From NCBI GenBank assembly GCA_964017235.1, contig OZ024933.1, positions 60,184,255 to 60,248,254 of the forward strand: a stretch of 64,000 bases of DNA. The letters run 5' to 3'. Numbering within the stretch: position 1 is the stretch's first letter; each line of letters begins with the position of its first letter. Made by a program: the position numbers and the translations under genes. Of this stretch, positions 47,985 to 57,866 are shown piece by piece. Below the pieces are notes generated by a model. That model saw nothing but the letters and a program-made list of their open reading frames with translations. It did no database searches and was not told the origin of the DNA. This stretch comes from Sabellastarte sp. h YS-2021 (taxonomy: Eukaryota; Annelida; Polychaeta; Sabellida; Sabellidae).

Positions 47985-48890
47985 AATCAAGACAGGGGTC
48001 TGATATTTTGGATCAATACTTTCATTAATGACAGAATTCTATCTCAGCTCGACGCAATAAGTAAGCGTTTAGATGCCATTGAAAATTCCTCTGCTTCTGT
48101 CAATAAGCTACATGCAGCCCCTAGGGGCAGAAAACATGCTAGCAAAACTGCTGATTCAAATCGCAAACCTTCAGCTGAAGGTTCAGTTCCTAATCTGGAT
48201 GTTGATTTTCCGGATTTGAAATCTATCAGACATGATAAACTTATTCAACAGCAAGTCGAGCAAGGCAGCTATCTGATTTACACAAGAAAGGTACTGACAC
48301 AAAAATTAAATCACAAAGGGGGGATGTTGACGTGTACATCAAACAATGTATCAAATGGCCACATGAGTATGTTTTGGCAGGAAATAATAAAGATCGAGTA
48401 GCTTACAACCACTTGAACATAACACAGTGGATGGCTGGGATTAGTAGAATTATGAAAGAGGGAAAATGTAACGAATCAAAAGATTGTATGCTTGATTATT
48501 TGATTGTGTTGCTTGATGACGCTAATGATTTTTCTTGGCAATCAGCTAAGGCCAGCCATGTTGTTCTGTTGTGTTGTATGGAGCAGGGGGAGATATCCAG
48601 TTGGTCAGAAACTGAAAAAAATAGACAGAGGCTAATACCCAGAGACATACCACTGGATACCAACCGTTTGCTCCACACTAGAAAAACAAAACAAAAAAAT
48701 GCAAGGTCAATCTCAATCCAAGGTCACGAAAAGCATGTCAGTTGTGTATTATAATGACGGTCTTGTTCTTATCAAAAGCATCATGATACTAGAGGTGTTT
48801 TATAAGCACATTTGCAGTACTTGCTTTGCTCATGAAGCCAAATTCTGTGCTCACAGTGCTGTTGAATGTAGACAGAAAATTTAAAAAAAA
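47985..48890 (+). pseudogene. DIRS gag-like ORF, broken
   Basis: One frame reads 'ILSQLDAISKRLDAIENSSA' (coiled-coil-like) to 'IRHDKLIQQQVEQ' at 48045-48265. After a frameshift it continues 'GDVDVYIKQCIKWPHEYVLA', 'LNITQWMAGISRIMKEG' and 'LDYLIVLLDDANDFSWQSAK' (48325-48560). A further shift leads to 'YKHICSTCFAHEAKFCAHSA' near 48805-48870, where C-x-x-C...H...C spacing suggests the zinc-binding end. The WPHEYV, QWM and DDANDFSW blocks are, to my knowledge, characteristic of the capsid-like ORF of animal DIRS elements. At least two frameshifts and a stop after 'ECRQKI'. It would package the element RNA when intact. Confidence 0.7.
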
Positions 48891-48894
48891 CGAG

Positions 48895-49734
48895 CTAGAC
48901 TGGGTATTGCCTTTGGCCACAGAGGCCCTGCCCAGGATACAGATATTTTTGTCTGGGTCAATTTGTGTTTTATAACTCTAAAATTATATACGACAAACAA
49001 ACTGCTGTTTCTCAATATGGTGCACCTCCCCATGTGTGGAAAAAGTGGCTCACTATTAGTAACATGTGCAAACCTGTACATCCAAGTCGTTCTTTTGTTG
49101 AAGTACTTAAAACAAGTGTCAGTAGACATGAACAAGTTTGTCCACCTTTGTCCAAAATGTCTAAGAGTGAAGCTAGCACATTGTCAAAAGTACAGGTTCT
49201 TAAGGTGTCTAAGAACTGGAATTCCTCCAGGAAAGGAAAGTCAACCCGTGCAAAAAATCTATACACTTTGACCCATTACCTGCACAAGTTCTTAAATCAT
49301 AAGTTATAAGCCTGAACAAGTACAAGTCATAATAGGTTTGCTCCCTTGACATAACTTGATACATAAGATTCTATTGTACAGCAAGGTGATAATCAACCTG
49401 TCGTTCAAACAGCTCATAAGGTCAAATCTAAGGTCAAATCTAATGGGCATAATAAGCCACAGGTAGAATCTATAGATGAACAATCACAGCAAAAGATTGA
49501 TTCAAAAATGTGTAGTGATTTAAACATGTCAGATGGCGTCAAACTTACACCATTGCCTGAGTGTACTATACAGTTGGGTTCGGATTTCAGAACTATGGAT
49601 ATTACACCACTTCAGGTATATACTGACTTACAAACTCAAAACTCAGGACTCACTGATCCTCTAATGCTTCGCAGAAGGGTACATGAATCATATCTTCCCA
49701 ATTAAATGAGAAGCTGGGTTCCAGTCCTACCAAT
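48895..49734 (+). pseudogene. DIRS gag-RT junction region, degenerate
   Basis: Fragments of frames such as 48965-49309 and 49508-49705 are hydrophilic, Ser/Lys-rich and break repeatedly. Their position between the gag-like and RT blocks makes them likely remnants of the same polyprotein. No catalytic motif seen. Confidence 0.4.
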
Positions 49735-50339
49735 CTCATTATTTCTAACAAGAGGCATTCCCTAGTGGATCATTGGGATGACCGGTTGGTGGATTTGGTG
49801 GAATTCAGATTTCCTTTGGACTTTGATAGATCATCGAATCTTATATCTACTGAAGAAAATCATAAGTCAGCTAAGGATTATGAAGAGCATGTCGAGCATT
49901 ATTTGCAGGAGGAAGTATAGTATGGGATCATATTGGGCCATTTAAAGGTAAACCTATTGATCTGCATGTGAGCCGCTTTATGACTAGAGATAAACCTGAC
50001 TCTCAATTGTGTTGCACTATAGTTGGTCTTAGTTGGCCTTGTGGTGCTTCTATTAATCCTGGGGTACAGAAATATATATGTCTTAAACGTAAGTTTGCTA
50101 TGACCTATCCCTTGGTAGATCACATTGTTAACAGACTGTTTCAGTTGAGATATGGTTCCCTTATCTATAAGATCCCCCTTTAGACTACTCAAAGTAGATC
50201 CTGGGGATATTGATCTCTTGGGCTTAAAATTGGGTGATTATTACATTGATCAATCAGTCCCATTTGGATTCAGACATGGATCTTTTTCATCCAAAAAGTG
50301 ACGGATAACATTTGATTTATTATGAATAAGAATAATTTT
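49735..50339 (+). pseudogene. DIRS reverse transcriptase, N-terminal part
   Basis: A frame reading 'VDHWDDRLVDLVEFRFPLDF', then 'GPFKGKPIDLHVSRFMTRDK', 'LSWPCGASINPGV', 'FAMTYPLVDHIVNRLF', 'GSLIYKIPL' and 'YYIDQSVPFGFRHGSF' matches RT motifs of DIRS elements: SRF-x-TR-x-K-P, DLSWP-x-GAS-x-N, LTYP-x-VD-x-I, and PFG-x-RHGS. There are stops at the 'EEV*YG' position near 49918 and after 'YKIPL', plus a frameshift in 'RHGS..FF' near 50285. A TGA stands where an Arg codon (CGA) would fit, the change expected from CpG decay. The domain is cut by the LINE at 50340. Confidence 0.8.
50322..50339 (+). repeat. Target-site duplication, left copy (18 bp)
   Basis: ATGAATAAGAATAATTTT, identical to 52952-52969. 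The pair brackets the LINE exactly: right of this copy begins LINE sequence, left of the other ends its A tail. The ATG of the long LINE ORF lies in this duplicated host sequence, not in the LINE. Confidence 0.95.
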
Positions 50340-52763
50340 TTAAATAAAATTAACATTCCATCTATTTCAGAGGACAGTAAGTTTTCTTGTGACCTTCCCA
50401 TTTCTTTGGAAGAAGTAAAGACAGCAGTCCAAAGTATGGCCAATAACAAATCTCCTGGCCCGGATGGCATTCCTACTGAGTTTTACAAAACCTTCTGGCC
50501 TGACATTGGCGAGTCAGTTTATAGAAGTTTTACACTTGCTTACGAGCTAGGTAAATTATGTGGTAGTCAAAAACAGGGTGTAATCACCCTTATAATCACC
50601 CCACTTTCTATCTTGAACACGGACTACAAAATTATTGCAAAAGTATTAAGTACCAGGCTAAAATCTGTTTTAAAGGAAATTATAAACCCAGATCAGGTAG
50701 GCTACATGAAAGAGAGACTTTGTGGGGAGAATACTAGACTTATTTCAGATGTGATAGAATATTGTACAATTAAAAATCTTCCAAGCATAATCTTATTGGC
50801 GGACTTCGAAAAAGCTTTCGATTCAGTAAAATGGTCTTTTTTGACACAGATCTTGGGCTTTTATGGCTTTGGACAAAACTTTAGAAAGTGGATCTCTATT
50901 TTGTATAAAGACTCTGAGAGTTGTGTGACAAACAATGGGTATTTGTCTTCATTCTTTAAACTGTCAAAAGGCATCAGACAAGGTTGCCCAATAAGCGCAC
51001 TGCTATTTTTGTTAATAGCTGAAATTGTAGCCATTGTTTTAAGAAGCTCCGAAAGGATACATGGCATAAATGTCAATGGGAAAAATATAAAATTCTGTCA
51101 ATTAGCTGATGATTTAACATTGTTTTTATCCAATACCCCTTCTGTCTTAAGTGCAATAGAAATTTTTGAAGAATTCTACAGATATGCTGGCTTAAAGTTA
51201 AATAAATCAAAAACTATTGCTTTTCTTTTAAAAACTGATCAGGAAAAGGTCTATCAAGATGACAACATTGGTATTCAATGGACATCAAAACCATTCAAAA
51301 CTTTAGGTGCATGGTTTTCCCCCGACATTGGTGAGTCCTCGCAGCTAAATATACAAGGTAAAATGATAACAATTAAAAAAATTTTAAATTCCTGGTCTGC
51401 TAGATGCCTTACCTTAAAAGGTAAGATTACTGTTATAAAGTCTCTGGTAATCCCACATATTCTGCAGCTTGCTTCTATTGTAACTTTTAGCCACAATCTG
51501 ATATCGGATATAGATAAAATACTGTTTGAATTCATTTGGAAAAAAAAACACCTAGTTTCAAAAAATACTTTACAGCTGTCTTACGACCTAGGAGGTTTAA
51601 AAATGGTATCTATCAACCACATTGTAGAAACAGCAAAAATCATGTGGGTTAAAAGGTTTTTCAGTGAAATAAATGCAAGTTGGAAAATCTTGGCATCAGA
51701 GCTGATGGGACTTGGAAAACATGTCTTGTTGAAAAAACAGTCTTTCAATAGTATCAAAAATAATGTGAAGACTATCTTCTACTATGATCTATTACGTATT
51801 TGGTTTCAATTTCTGATGAAAAATTTAAAAAATGTAGATAACGTGCTTCATGAGCCAATTTTTAATAATCCCCATTTCTTGGTGGGAAATCATCCATTAT
51901 CATCTCAGAATGTGAAAAATCCAGTGTTAAAGTGTTTCACTGTCCAGGACATTTGGGACAGTGATCATGATACTTTCAGATCTAGAAATTATATTGAAAA
52001 TTTTTATAACATTAGTTTGCCATATATGTTATACAATCAGGTTGTTAGATCAGTGTCATCTGTAATGAAGTTGATTAACAAATGTGGTAACAACATTGCC
52101 CTGGAAAGATGCTGTAATATTCCTGATAAGTGTCTGTCTAACATAAGCCAAATAAAAAGTTCAGAGGTTTATTCATATTTCTTAGCACTTGAGTATAAGA
52201 CACCAAAGAGTCAGGAAAAATGGATTGAAAACTACCCATTTCTTGAAAGTTTGGACTGGAAACCAGTGTATTTACTTCCAAATTTAATCCTAAATGATGC
52301 TTACCTGATCACCTTTCAATATAAAATACTACATAGAGTTTTTGCCTGCAATTATAACCTCTTTAAGTGGAATATTAAAAATTCACCTCTCTGTGACATC
52401 TGTCAAAAAATAGACAATCTTGAACATTATTTCTACTATTGCATAGACACAAATGTATTCTGGGTTCAAGTAAAGAGCTGGCTGAACCAGTTGTTATCTA
52501 TTGAATTGAGCTTGACTGTCTTGGAGATATTTTTCGGAGTCTTAAAGTTGGACCCAAAGGACTGGTATACAGTTAACTTTGTTATACTAATAGGGAAAAA
52601 ATTTATATCAAAGTGCAAAAAAAATAACAAAGAATTATTTTTTAACAATTTTCTGGAGTACCTAAATTGGATGTTAAGTTTAGAAGAGGGGGTCTACATC
52701 AGGCAGGGAAAATCAACAGCATTCTCTGCAAGATATAGCCTCTTGCAAGCACATTTTTTCTAA
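50340..52763 (+). CDS. LINE ORF2 C-terminal part: reverse transcriptase (open, 5'-truncated)
   Basis: About 807 codons without a stop. In order: 'ANNKSPGPDGIPTEFYKTFW' (RT entry motif, ~residue 40), 'LLADFEKAFDSV' (first catalytic Asp, ~residue 160), 'KGIRQGCPISALLF' (~residue 220), 'QLADDLTLFL' (catalytic LADD, ~residue 262), 'GLKLNKSKT', a long thumb/connection region, and a C-terminal zinc motif CDIC...EHYFYYC near residue 690. Its usual job is to nick-prime and copy LINE RNA. An in-frame deletion of about 15-18 residues removes the segment between 'GVITLI' and 'PLSILNTDYK' (near 50595) that normally holds a basic loop and NWR. With no endonuclease and no native start, this copy is not an autonomous gene. 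It lies in host DIRS sequence, with TSD residues MNKNNF before it. Confidence 0.92.
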   Translation, partial: LNKINIPSISEDSKFSCDLPISLEEVKTAVQSMANNKSPGPDGIPTEFYKTFWPDIGESVYRSFTLAYELGKLCGSQKQGVITLIITPLSILNTDYKIIAKVLSTRLKSVLKEIINPDQVGYMKERLCGENTRLISDVIEYCTIKNLPSIILLADFEKAFDSVKWSFLTQILGFYGFGQNFRKWISILYKDSESCVTNNGYLSSFFKLSKGIRQGCPISALLFLLIAEIVAIVLRSSERIHGINVNGKNIKFCQLADDLTLFLSNTPSVLSAIEIFEEFYRYAGLKLNKSKTIAFLLKTDQEKVYQDDNIGIQWTSKPFKTLGAWFSPDIGESSQLNIQGKMITIKKILNSWSARCLTLKGKITVIKSLVIPHILQLASIVTFSHNLISDIDKILFEFIWKKKHLVSKNTLQLSYDLGGLKMVSINHIVETAKIMWVKRFFSEINASWKILASELMGLGKHVLLKKQSFNSIKNNVKTIFYYDLLRIWFQFLMKNLKNVDNVLHEPIFNNPHFLVGNHPLSSQNVKNPVLKCFTVQDIWDSDHDTFRSRNYIENFYNISLPYMLYNQVVRSVSSVMKLINKCGNNIALERCCNIPDKCLSNISQIKSSEVYSYFLALEYKTPKSQEKWIENYPFLESLDWKPVYLLPNLILNDAYLITFQYKILHRVFACNYNLFKWNIKNSPLCDICQKIDNLEHYFYYCIDTNVFWVQVKSWLNQLLSIELSLTVLEIFFGVLKLDPKDWYTVNFVILIGKKFISKCKKNNKELFFNNFLEYLNWMLSLEEGVYIRQGKSTAFSARYSLLQAHFF

Positions 52764-52951
52764 TTTTCTAATTTATCCATATAATGAGTGAATATGTATG
52801 TGTATCTTCCTGTACAATTTATTTTCTCTTTTTGTTCTAATTATTGTCTGCTCACCTTTTGTATCTTTTTGAATATCTTTTTAGATCTATTGTACATCTT
52901 GTGTCATGCTGTTTTTCTGGCAATAAAAACAAATAAAAAAAAAAAAAAAAA
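50340..52951 (+). mobile_element. 5'-truncated L1/Tx1-type LINE (LINE-1 copy), recent
   Basis: Insertion of 2.6 kb into the DIRS RT. It begins within ORF2 just upstream of the RT domain and ends with 'ctggcaataaaaac', a polyadenylation signal and an A tail (52934-52951). The 18-bp perfect target duplication and a reading frame open for nearly 800 codons mark it as the youngest event in the stack. ORF1 and the endonuclease are absent, as usual for target-primed reverse transcription that stops early. Confidence 0.95.
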
Positions 52952-52969
52952 ATGAATAAGAATAATTTT
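52952..52969 (+). repeat. Target-site duplication, right copy (18 bp)
   Basis: Identical to 50322-50339. The DIRS RT frame resumes through it without loss. Confidence 0.95.
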
Positions 52970-53101
52970 CCTGACTTATACAACTATGTAGATGATTTAT
53001 GGTATTGTGGCTTACCTTGTAATATTTATAAGTCATTTACATTCTTATCTGATTTACTTCATCAGCTAGGCCTGAAGATTAATCACAAGAAACTAGTCGA
53101 A

Positions 53102-53116
53102 CCCTCTACATCATTT
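53102..53116 (+). repeat. Left junction repeat of the 9.1-kb insert
   Basis: CCCTCTACATCATTT here and CCATCTATATCATTT at 62249-62263 differ at two of 15 bases, and both encode the same P-S-x-S-F point of the DIRS RT. It looks like an aged target-site duplication around the entire block 53117-62248. Confidence 0.7.
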
Positions 53117-54070
53117 AATAATAATAAAAAATTAGTCTTGAGTGCATAGGCTATAAAATATACCCATAGCTCATACATGTTGGTTGATGCCTAGTGGTGC
53201 TAGTGAGTGCAGTTTAAAATATCCAGGACAGCTCATGTCTTCTTCTCAATCCTGTCTCATTGGGTCCAAACTTGAGTGTGCACCATTCTAGCACAGAAAA
53301 TTCCATGTGGGAAACTCTGTGATTGTCTGAGGTGAAATGTCTAGAAACTGGTGTGCTTCTACTGGGTTTAGGTTTAAGGCCTAAATTTCTGTGTTTGTAT
53401 ATCCTTTTTCTAAACTCTCTGCTCATTTCAACAACATAGATCATATTGCATTTTGAACATGTCATTAAATAAATAAAGTTATTTATTTCACGTGTAATTC
53501 TCTTTGGGAGATTAATGCATCGGTAAGTAGTATTGGTGAAGGTGCATGTGGCTTCAGATAGTTTCTTAATTAGTGGGCAATAGGTGCATTTGCCCAATCT
53601 CATATACAATTTTTGGGTTTGCGACTAGTTTCTTTAGGGTAATTAATTTCAACATTAGTGATTAAATCTCTAAGGTTGGGTAATCATCTATACCCTAGGA
53701 TTGGTAGCTTAGGAAATAGGTTACCACAGTCTGTGCTATTAGAAATAATATTCCAATTGCGTAGGATTAGTTTTCTAATGTCAGGATTTCTAGGATTGTA
53801 GTTAGTTTCCATTACTGGAATTTCATTTGTATCTTTACTCTTGATTTCCAATAGGTCATCTTGTTTGTATTTGTGGCTCTGTTATAATGTTTCTTTAAGT
53901 TTTTAATAGGGTATCCTCTCTTAAGGTAGAATTCTGTAGAAGACTCACAGACATGAGTTGTCCTGGATCTTTAAACTGCACTCACTAGCACCACTAGGCA
54001 TCAACCAACATGTGTGAGCTATGGGTATATTTTATAGCCTATGCACTCAAGACTAATTTTTTATTATTAC
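53117..54070 (-). mobile_element. Penelope-like element (PLE) fragment with inverted end copies
   Basis: On the minus strand it contains the C-terminal coding part of a PLE. Both edges carry the same sequence in opposite orientation: 53119-53232 is repeated as a reverse complement at about 53949-54066 (about 115 bp, few mismatches), reaching from 'ttattattaaaaaattag'-like ends through 'ggttgatgcctagtggtgct' to the last codons of the ORF. A 5'-truncated PLE flanked by an inverted piece of its own end is a known outcome for this order, whose terminal repeats may be direct or inverted. Confidence 0.8.
53214..53900 (-). pseudogene. PLE RT C-terminus plus GIY-YIG endonuclease, broken
   Basis: The longest clean frame (53609-53214, 131 residues) holds 'CTYCPLIKKL', 'CINLPKRITREINNFIYLMT' and 'CSKCNMIYVVEMSREFRKRI', then 'VSRHFTSDNHRVSHMEFSVL'. 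That is the zinc-binding CxxC and the GIY-YIG nuclease linked to Penelope reverse transcriptases, which cuts the target. The usual Gly of the 'YVGET' stretch reads V here (YVVEM), so the active site is damaged. Upstream frames (about 53890-53610) give 'YNPRNPDIRKLILRNW', 'RLPNLRDLIT' and similar PLE-type linker motifs, interrupted by stops and shifts. RT core motifs are not in the window. Confidence 0.8.
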
Positions 54071-54324
54071 CTGGCATGCTGGCAATCAAGACATCAAGAC
54101 ATGCTTTCATCTGTGTGAAAAGTTTTTACATTTTTGTGCTGGATATAACACCTTAAAATATGAATTGAATGTATATAAGGATGTATTTTTGTTTATAGAA
54201 CAGGATGGTGTAAGCTTTTGGAAGAAAATATATGTAAAATTTGAGCATAGCAAGAAAAGTTTTAAAGATTCCTTGGATTTAATATGAAGTGGCAATAGTA
54301 TTAAACACTATTCATTACACATGT

Positions 54325-54495
54325 AACTTGGTATGATAATTTATTTATCAATTAAGTTTTGTGTGTGGGAATTAAAATACCAAGCTAGACATTTGTTGTA
54401 TTCACGTCATTTGGCATACAAAGGCTCTTTAAATATAACCTGGTGTGGCAATTTATTTAACATTTAAGTTTGTGTGTGGGAATTAAAACTGGTAG
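54325..54495 (+). repeat. Duplicated leader segment in the LINE (~112-bp period)
   Basis: 'aacttggtatgataatttat' (54325) and 'aacctggtgtggcaatttat' (54437) each continue 'ttaagttt(t)gtgtgtggga' and 'attaaaa'. Promoter-type tandem units are common in LINE 5' leaders. Confidence 0.7.
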
Positions 54496-54697
54496 ACAGA
54501 GAAACAATCACTACTGTGTGACATTTAGTGACAATTCTGTTAGAATGTCAACTTGACCTGCTTCCTTTCTGACCACATTGATTGATGCTGAACATTGTTA
54601 TTCTTCTTGTTATATTATATAATACAAATATGGAACTGATTTACCCTTTGTGAAATACTTAGTCATCTCACAAAGCTGACTTTCAAATTTAAAATAT

Positions 54698-55978
54698 ATG
54701 GCCTATAAGAGGAATCGCAGTTCAGATTCTGAGTCAGATTTTTATTGCAAAAAAGTTAACCTTCAAACAACTTCAGAAAAAATAATAGAATTTGCTGAAA
54801 GGGAAAATATGTTGGAACAATCAGAGTCCAATGTACTTAGAGAAGAAGCTATCAATACTGTCAAAAATAGTGCTCCGGAGTGGTTTGGTGGTGTCTTTGA
54901 ATTTTTGTTGAAAGACTTGCAGTATCTGAGAAGTCAATCAACAGGATTACAAGCTTGTAATAAAAAGTGTGAAAAAATGCAGAACAGATAGAAAGACTGG
55001 AAAGAAGACTGACAGAGCTTGAATCTACAAATCTGAAATTGAAAGATCAAATAGAAAATTGGAAGATTACTCAAGAAGAAACAACTTGATAATCAAGGGA
55101 GTTCCTGAAACAGGACCAAATGAAAAGACAAAAGATATAGTTGCTGACTTCCTACAGAACAACCTCCTAATTGATGATAGTGTTGGGATTACAATTAGTG
55201 ACACTCACAGACTGGGTAAACCCCCTCATCTCATCTCTAAGCCAACAAAAGCACCAAGGGACATAATTGTGCACTTTCAAAAGTGGAATGGAGAGAGCAC
55301 TGGTCTGGAATAACCGATCAAAACTTAAGAACTCTAAGTTTATTCTGCCGGAGGATTTTTCACCTGCAACACAAGACAGAGTAAAGAAACTTCTGCCTAT
55401 CTACAAAGCAGCAAGATGAAATCCAGATGTGACCAGATGTCAACTAAACCGGGATGTACTTGTCATCAATGGCAAGAAGTTTACTGTGGATTCCATTGAC
55501 TCACTGCCTTATGGATTAAAGGATGTAAACCCATCAGAGTACCATTTTCAAAATGGGAGAGGAGTTGCCTTCTTTGGTAAATCCAGCTTTATGGGTAACT
55601 TTCATGAAAGTCCTTTTACTGAGAATGGGGTTACCTACAAAACAGTTGAGCATTACTATCAATGCAAAAAAGCTGGATATTTCAACTCCAAATCAGGTGA
55701 AGGCACTATCATACAGGATAAATGATTACGACGCAGAACTTTGGCAACCAGTTGCAAGACACACCATGTATAAGGCCTGCTTGCTGAAGTTTCAACAAAA
55801 TCCAATCCTAGGACTCAAACTGAAGAACACAAGTGGCATCATTGTGGAGGCTAATCCAAATGATAAACTGTTCTCTTGTGGACTATCTTTGCACCATCCA
55901 CATATACAACATCAGGAAAAATGGCCTGGAAAGAATCTTCTTGGAGAGATCCTGTGTCAAGTTCGTGACTCTTTATAA
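54698..55978 (+). pseudogene. LINE ORF1: coiled coil + L1-type RNA-binding domain + NADAR domain
   Basis: ATG at 54698 opens a lead region (MAYKRNRSSDSES...). A frame shift near 54990 precedes a coiled coil ('QIERLERRLTELES', 'LKLKDQIE'). Then 'EDYSRRNNLIIKGVPETGPN', 'VADFLQNNLLIDD', 'SDTHRLGKP' and 'PRDIIVHF' form the RRM-like domain of L1-type ORF1 proteins, which bind LINE RNA (55056-55290). After another shift: 'ILPEDFSPATQDRVKKLLPI', one TGA, and 'VLVINGKKFTVDSIDSLPYG' (CTD). It ends in a NADAR domain: 'VAFFGKSSFMGNFHESPF', 'KTVEHYYQCKKAGYF', a 1-bp shift near 55685, 'YKACLLKFQQNPILG', 'IIVEANPNDKLFSCGLSL', 'WPGKNLLGEILCQVRDSL'. NADAR/YbiA proteins act on ADP-ribose-type N-glycosidic bonds. 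Canonical WG of the 'D-x-x-WG-x-GL' motif reads FS here. At least three frameshifts and one stop: dead copy. Confidence 0.85.
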
Positions 55979-57866
55979 GACTTATCACCATAACTATTGT
56001 AAGCCAAATTAAATTGATTTATTATTAGCTTTCTATTAGTGATAACATTGTTACAAGTTCATTAGTTTAAAATATTTTTTTTGTTTCATTTTAAGGAAAT
56101 ATACATACTAATGTAACAGTTTTATAGATACTGTCTTGGCATGACAAACAATCGATATTGTTTTATAGATACTGTCTTGGTATGACATACAGTTGATATT
56201 GATGTTCCTCAAATTAATAATATTAATGTTGATAATATTAACTAATAAGATAATTTAGACCCTTATCAGTGCTTTATACTTTAACTGCAGTAAAACATTA
56301 AAGTTATCTTATGAACCTGCTAGAGACATTTTGAAAATGCTAATTGGGAATTGAGTGAGAAAGGATCTTAAAAAAAAGGTAGGGGGAAAGGAAAAAAAAA
56401 ATTTAAAATGGGAATTTTGTCAACTAAAAGGTGTATCAAATCTTTGTTGTGTAATATACAACACAGATTCTGGTAACTTTTATTGCATTAATGTTACGAC
56501 TTAACAGTATTTGCTATTAGTTAGCAATGATACTTTCTCTATGAAGCCTTTTTACATTTTATTGTTTTTATTATAAAATGGAAAAAGACAACTATGCTGT
56601 TATTAAAAAACAGATGTCATGAAATAATTACAATTCCTCTTCATTCTTTAAAAGTTTCTATAAAATATGGCATGAATTTCCTATACCTGTTTGTTTTAAT
56701 ATAGAAGTAAATTAATTAAGTAATGACAATAATTGAAATAACTGTAGTAATTGCAGTAATAATATTGTAATAGTAAAAGTTTGAACCATACATAATCCAT
56801 GTAACTATTTTTTAAACTGGTTCTAACTATTTGACTGTTGATGACAATACCTCTGATACGTTGTTTTAATATAGAAATAAATTGTATTAATTAAGTAATG
56901 ACAATTATTGAAACAACTGTAGTAATTGCGGTAGCTATATATTGTAATAGTAACTTTAGAATTTTGAACCATACATAATCCGTGTAACTATTTTTTTTAA
57001 AACAGGTTGTAACTTTTTGATTGTTTGGTGACAATAATTCTGATATGACTTATGTAAATGATATGACATATGTAAATGATATGACATATAAAACATCTAA
57101 TGGTTAGTGCATGGTAGGTTCTGTGACTAATAAACTCCAAACCTATTACCGAAGATAAAAATCAATGTGTTCTATGAGAGGCTATACTACTACATGGCAG
57201 TTTTGTGATGGACAAAATTAACATCAAGTATTTTTATATGGTGAGAAAATAAGCACTGAAAAGCTTTGTGTACTTTACCAAAAGTTTTAAACTTCTAATT
57301 TTTGAACATGCTAAAGAATCGATCTCATGAGAGTACTTATTATGTTAAGGTACGAAAAGAGAAATTGTTATGTTATCAAACTGTAGGCAATTTATATGTT
57401 ATAGAATTATAAATATAGTAAATAAAAATTTAAAGTAACATGGGAAACTTCATAACCAAATTTGTAACATTTTTCTAAATTTTACAGCTATGTTATTAAG
57501 ATAGTATATAATCTCCCATTCTCTTTAGAAATATCATAGAATTTTGCAAGCGATTGAGAATTTTACCACCTTAAAAGGCCTTTTTTATGTGTTTTATATC
57601 CAGTGACTGCCATTTTTTTTAAAAAAATGCTCTGTCTTCATGTTTTGTTCATTTGTGCATATTTTTTGCACAATCTACTTTGACACCATCAGCTGATCTA
57701 GTAAACCTCTTGGTATGTCAGTCACACATTAATAGTTTTTCATCCAAAATTGCTATTTTTTCTGCCTCTTTATTTATGTGTATGTACTTTATCATTGATG
57801 TCACTCCATATATTAAAACTTATTGAAAAACTCAAATTATCTTGAGATTTTTAAAATTATCATTTT
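55979..57866 (+). other. Gap between LINE ORF1 and ORF2, with a ~170-bp tandem duplication
   Basis: No coding signature in 1.9 kb. 'ttgttttaatatagaa' at 56691 and 56861 each begins a unit with 'attaagtaatgacaat', 'actgtagtaattgc', 'gaaccatacataatcc' and 'gtaactattttt' (to about 57035). A smaller duplication 'tagatactgtcttggYatga' is at 56124 and 56165. The gap is long for this LINE type; either it is a true feature or another insertion has decayed there. Confidence 0.6.

Larger units (their letters stand above)
52952..53116 (+). pseudogene. DIRS reverse transcriptase, catalytic-box part
   Basis: Reads 'DLYNYVDDLWYCGLP' followed by 'LLHQLGLKINHKKLVEPSTS'. YVDD is the catalytic Asp pair; the L-x-x-LGL-x-x-x-x-KLV-x-PST helix follows it in DIRS RTs. 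It continues the domain broken at 50339 and is in turn cut at 53117. Its continuation ('FVCLGI...') is 9.1 kb away at 62261. Confidence 0.85.

Noticed and set aside
48965-49309. Three overlapping ~100-residue ORFs on both strands
   Set aside because: They lie in the DIRS gag-RT junction, no single frame has a domain, and the minus frame is a shadow.
53119-53232. Hammerhead ribozyme in the PLE end copies
   Set aside because: Scanned both copies for CTGATGA and GAAA in the right order; neither is present.
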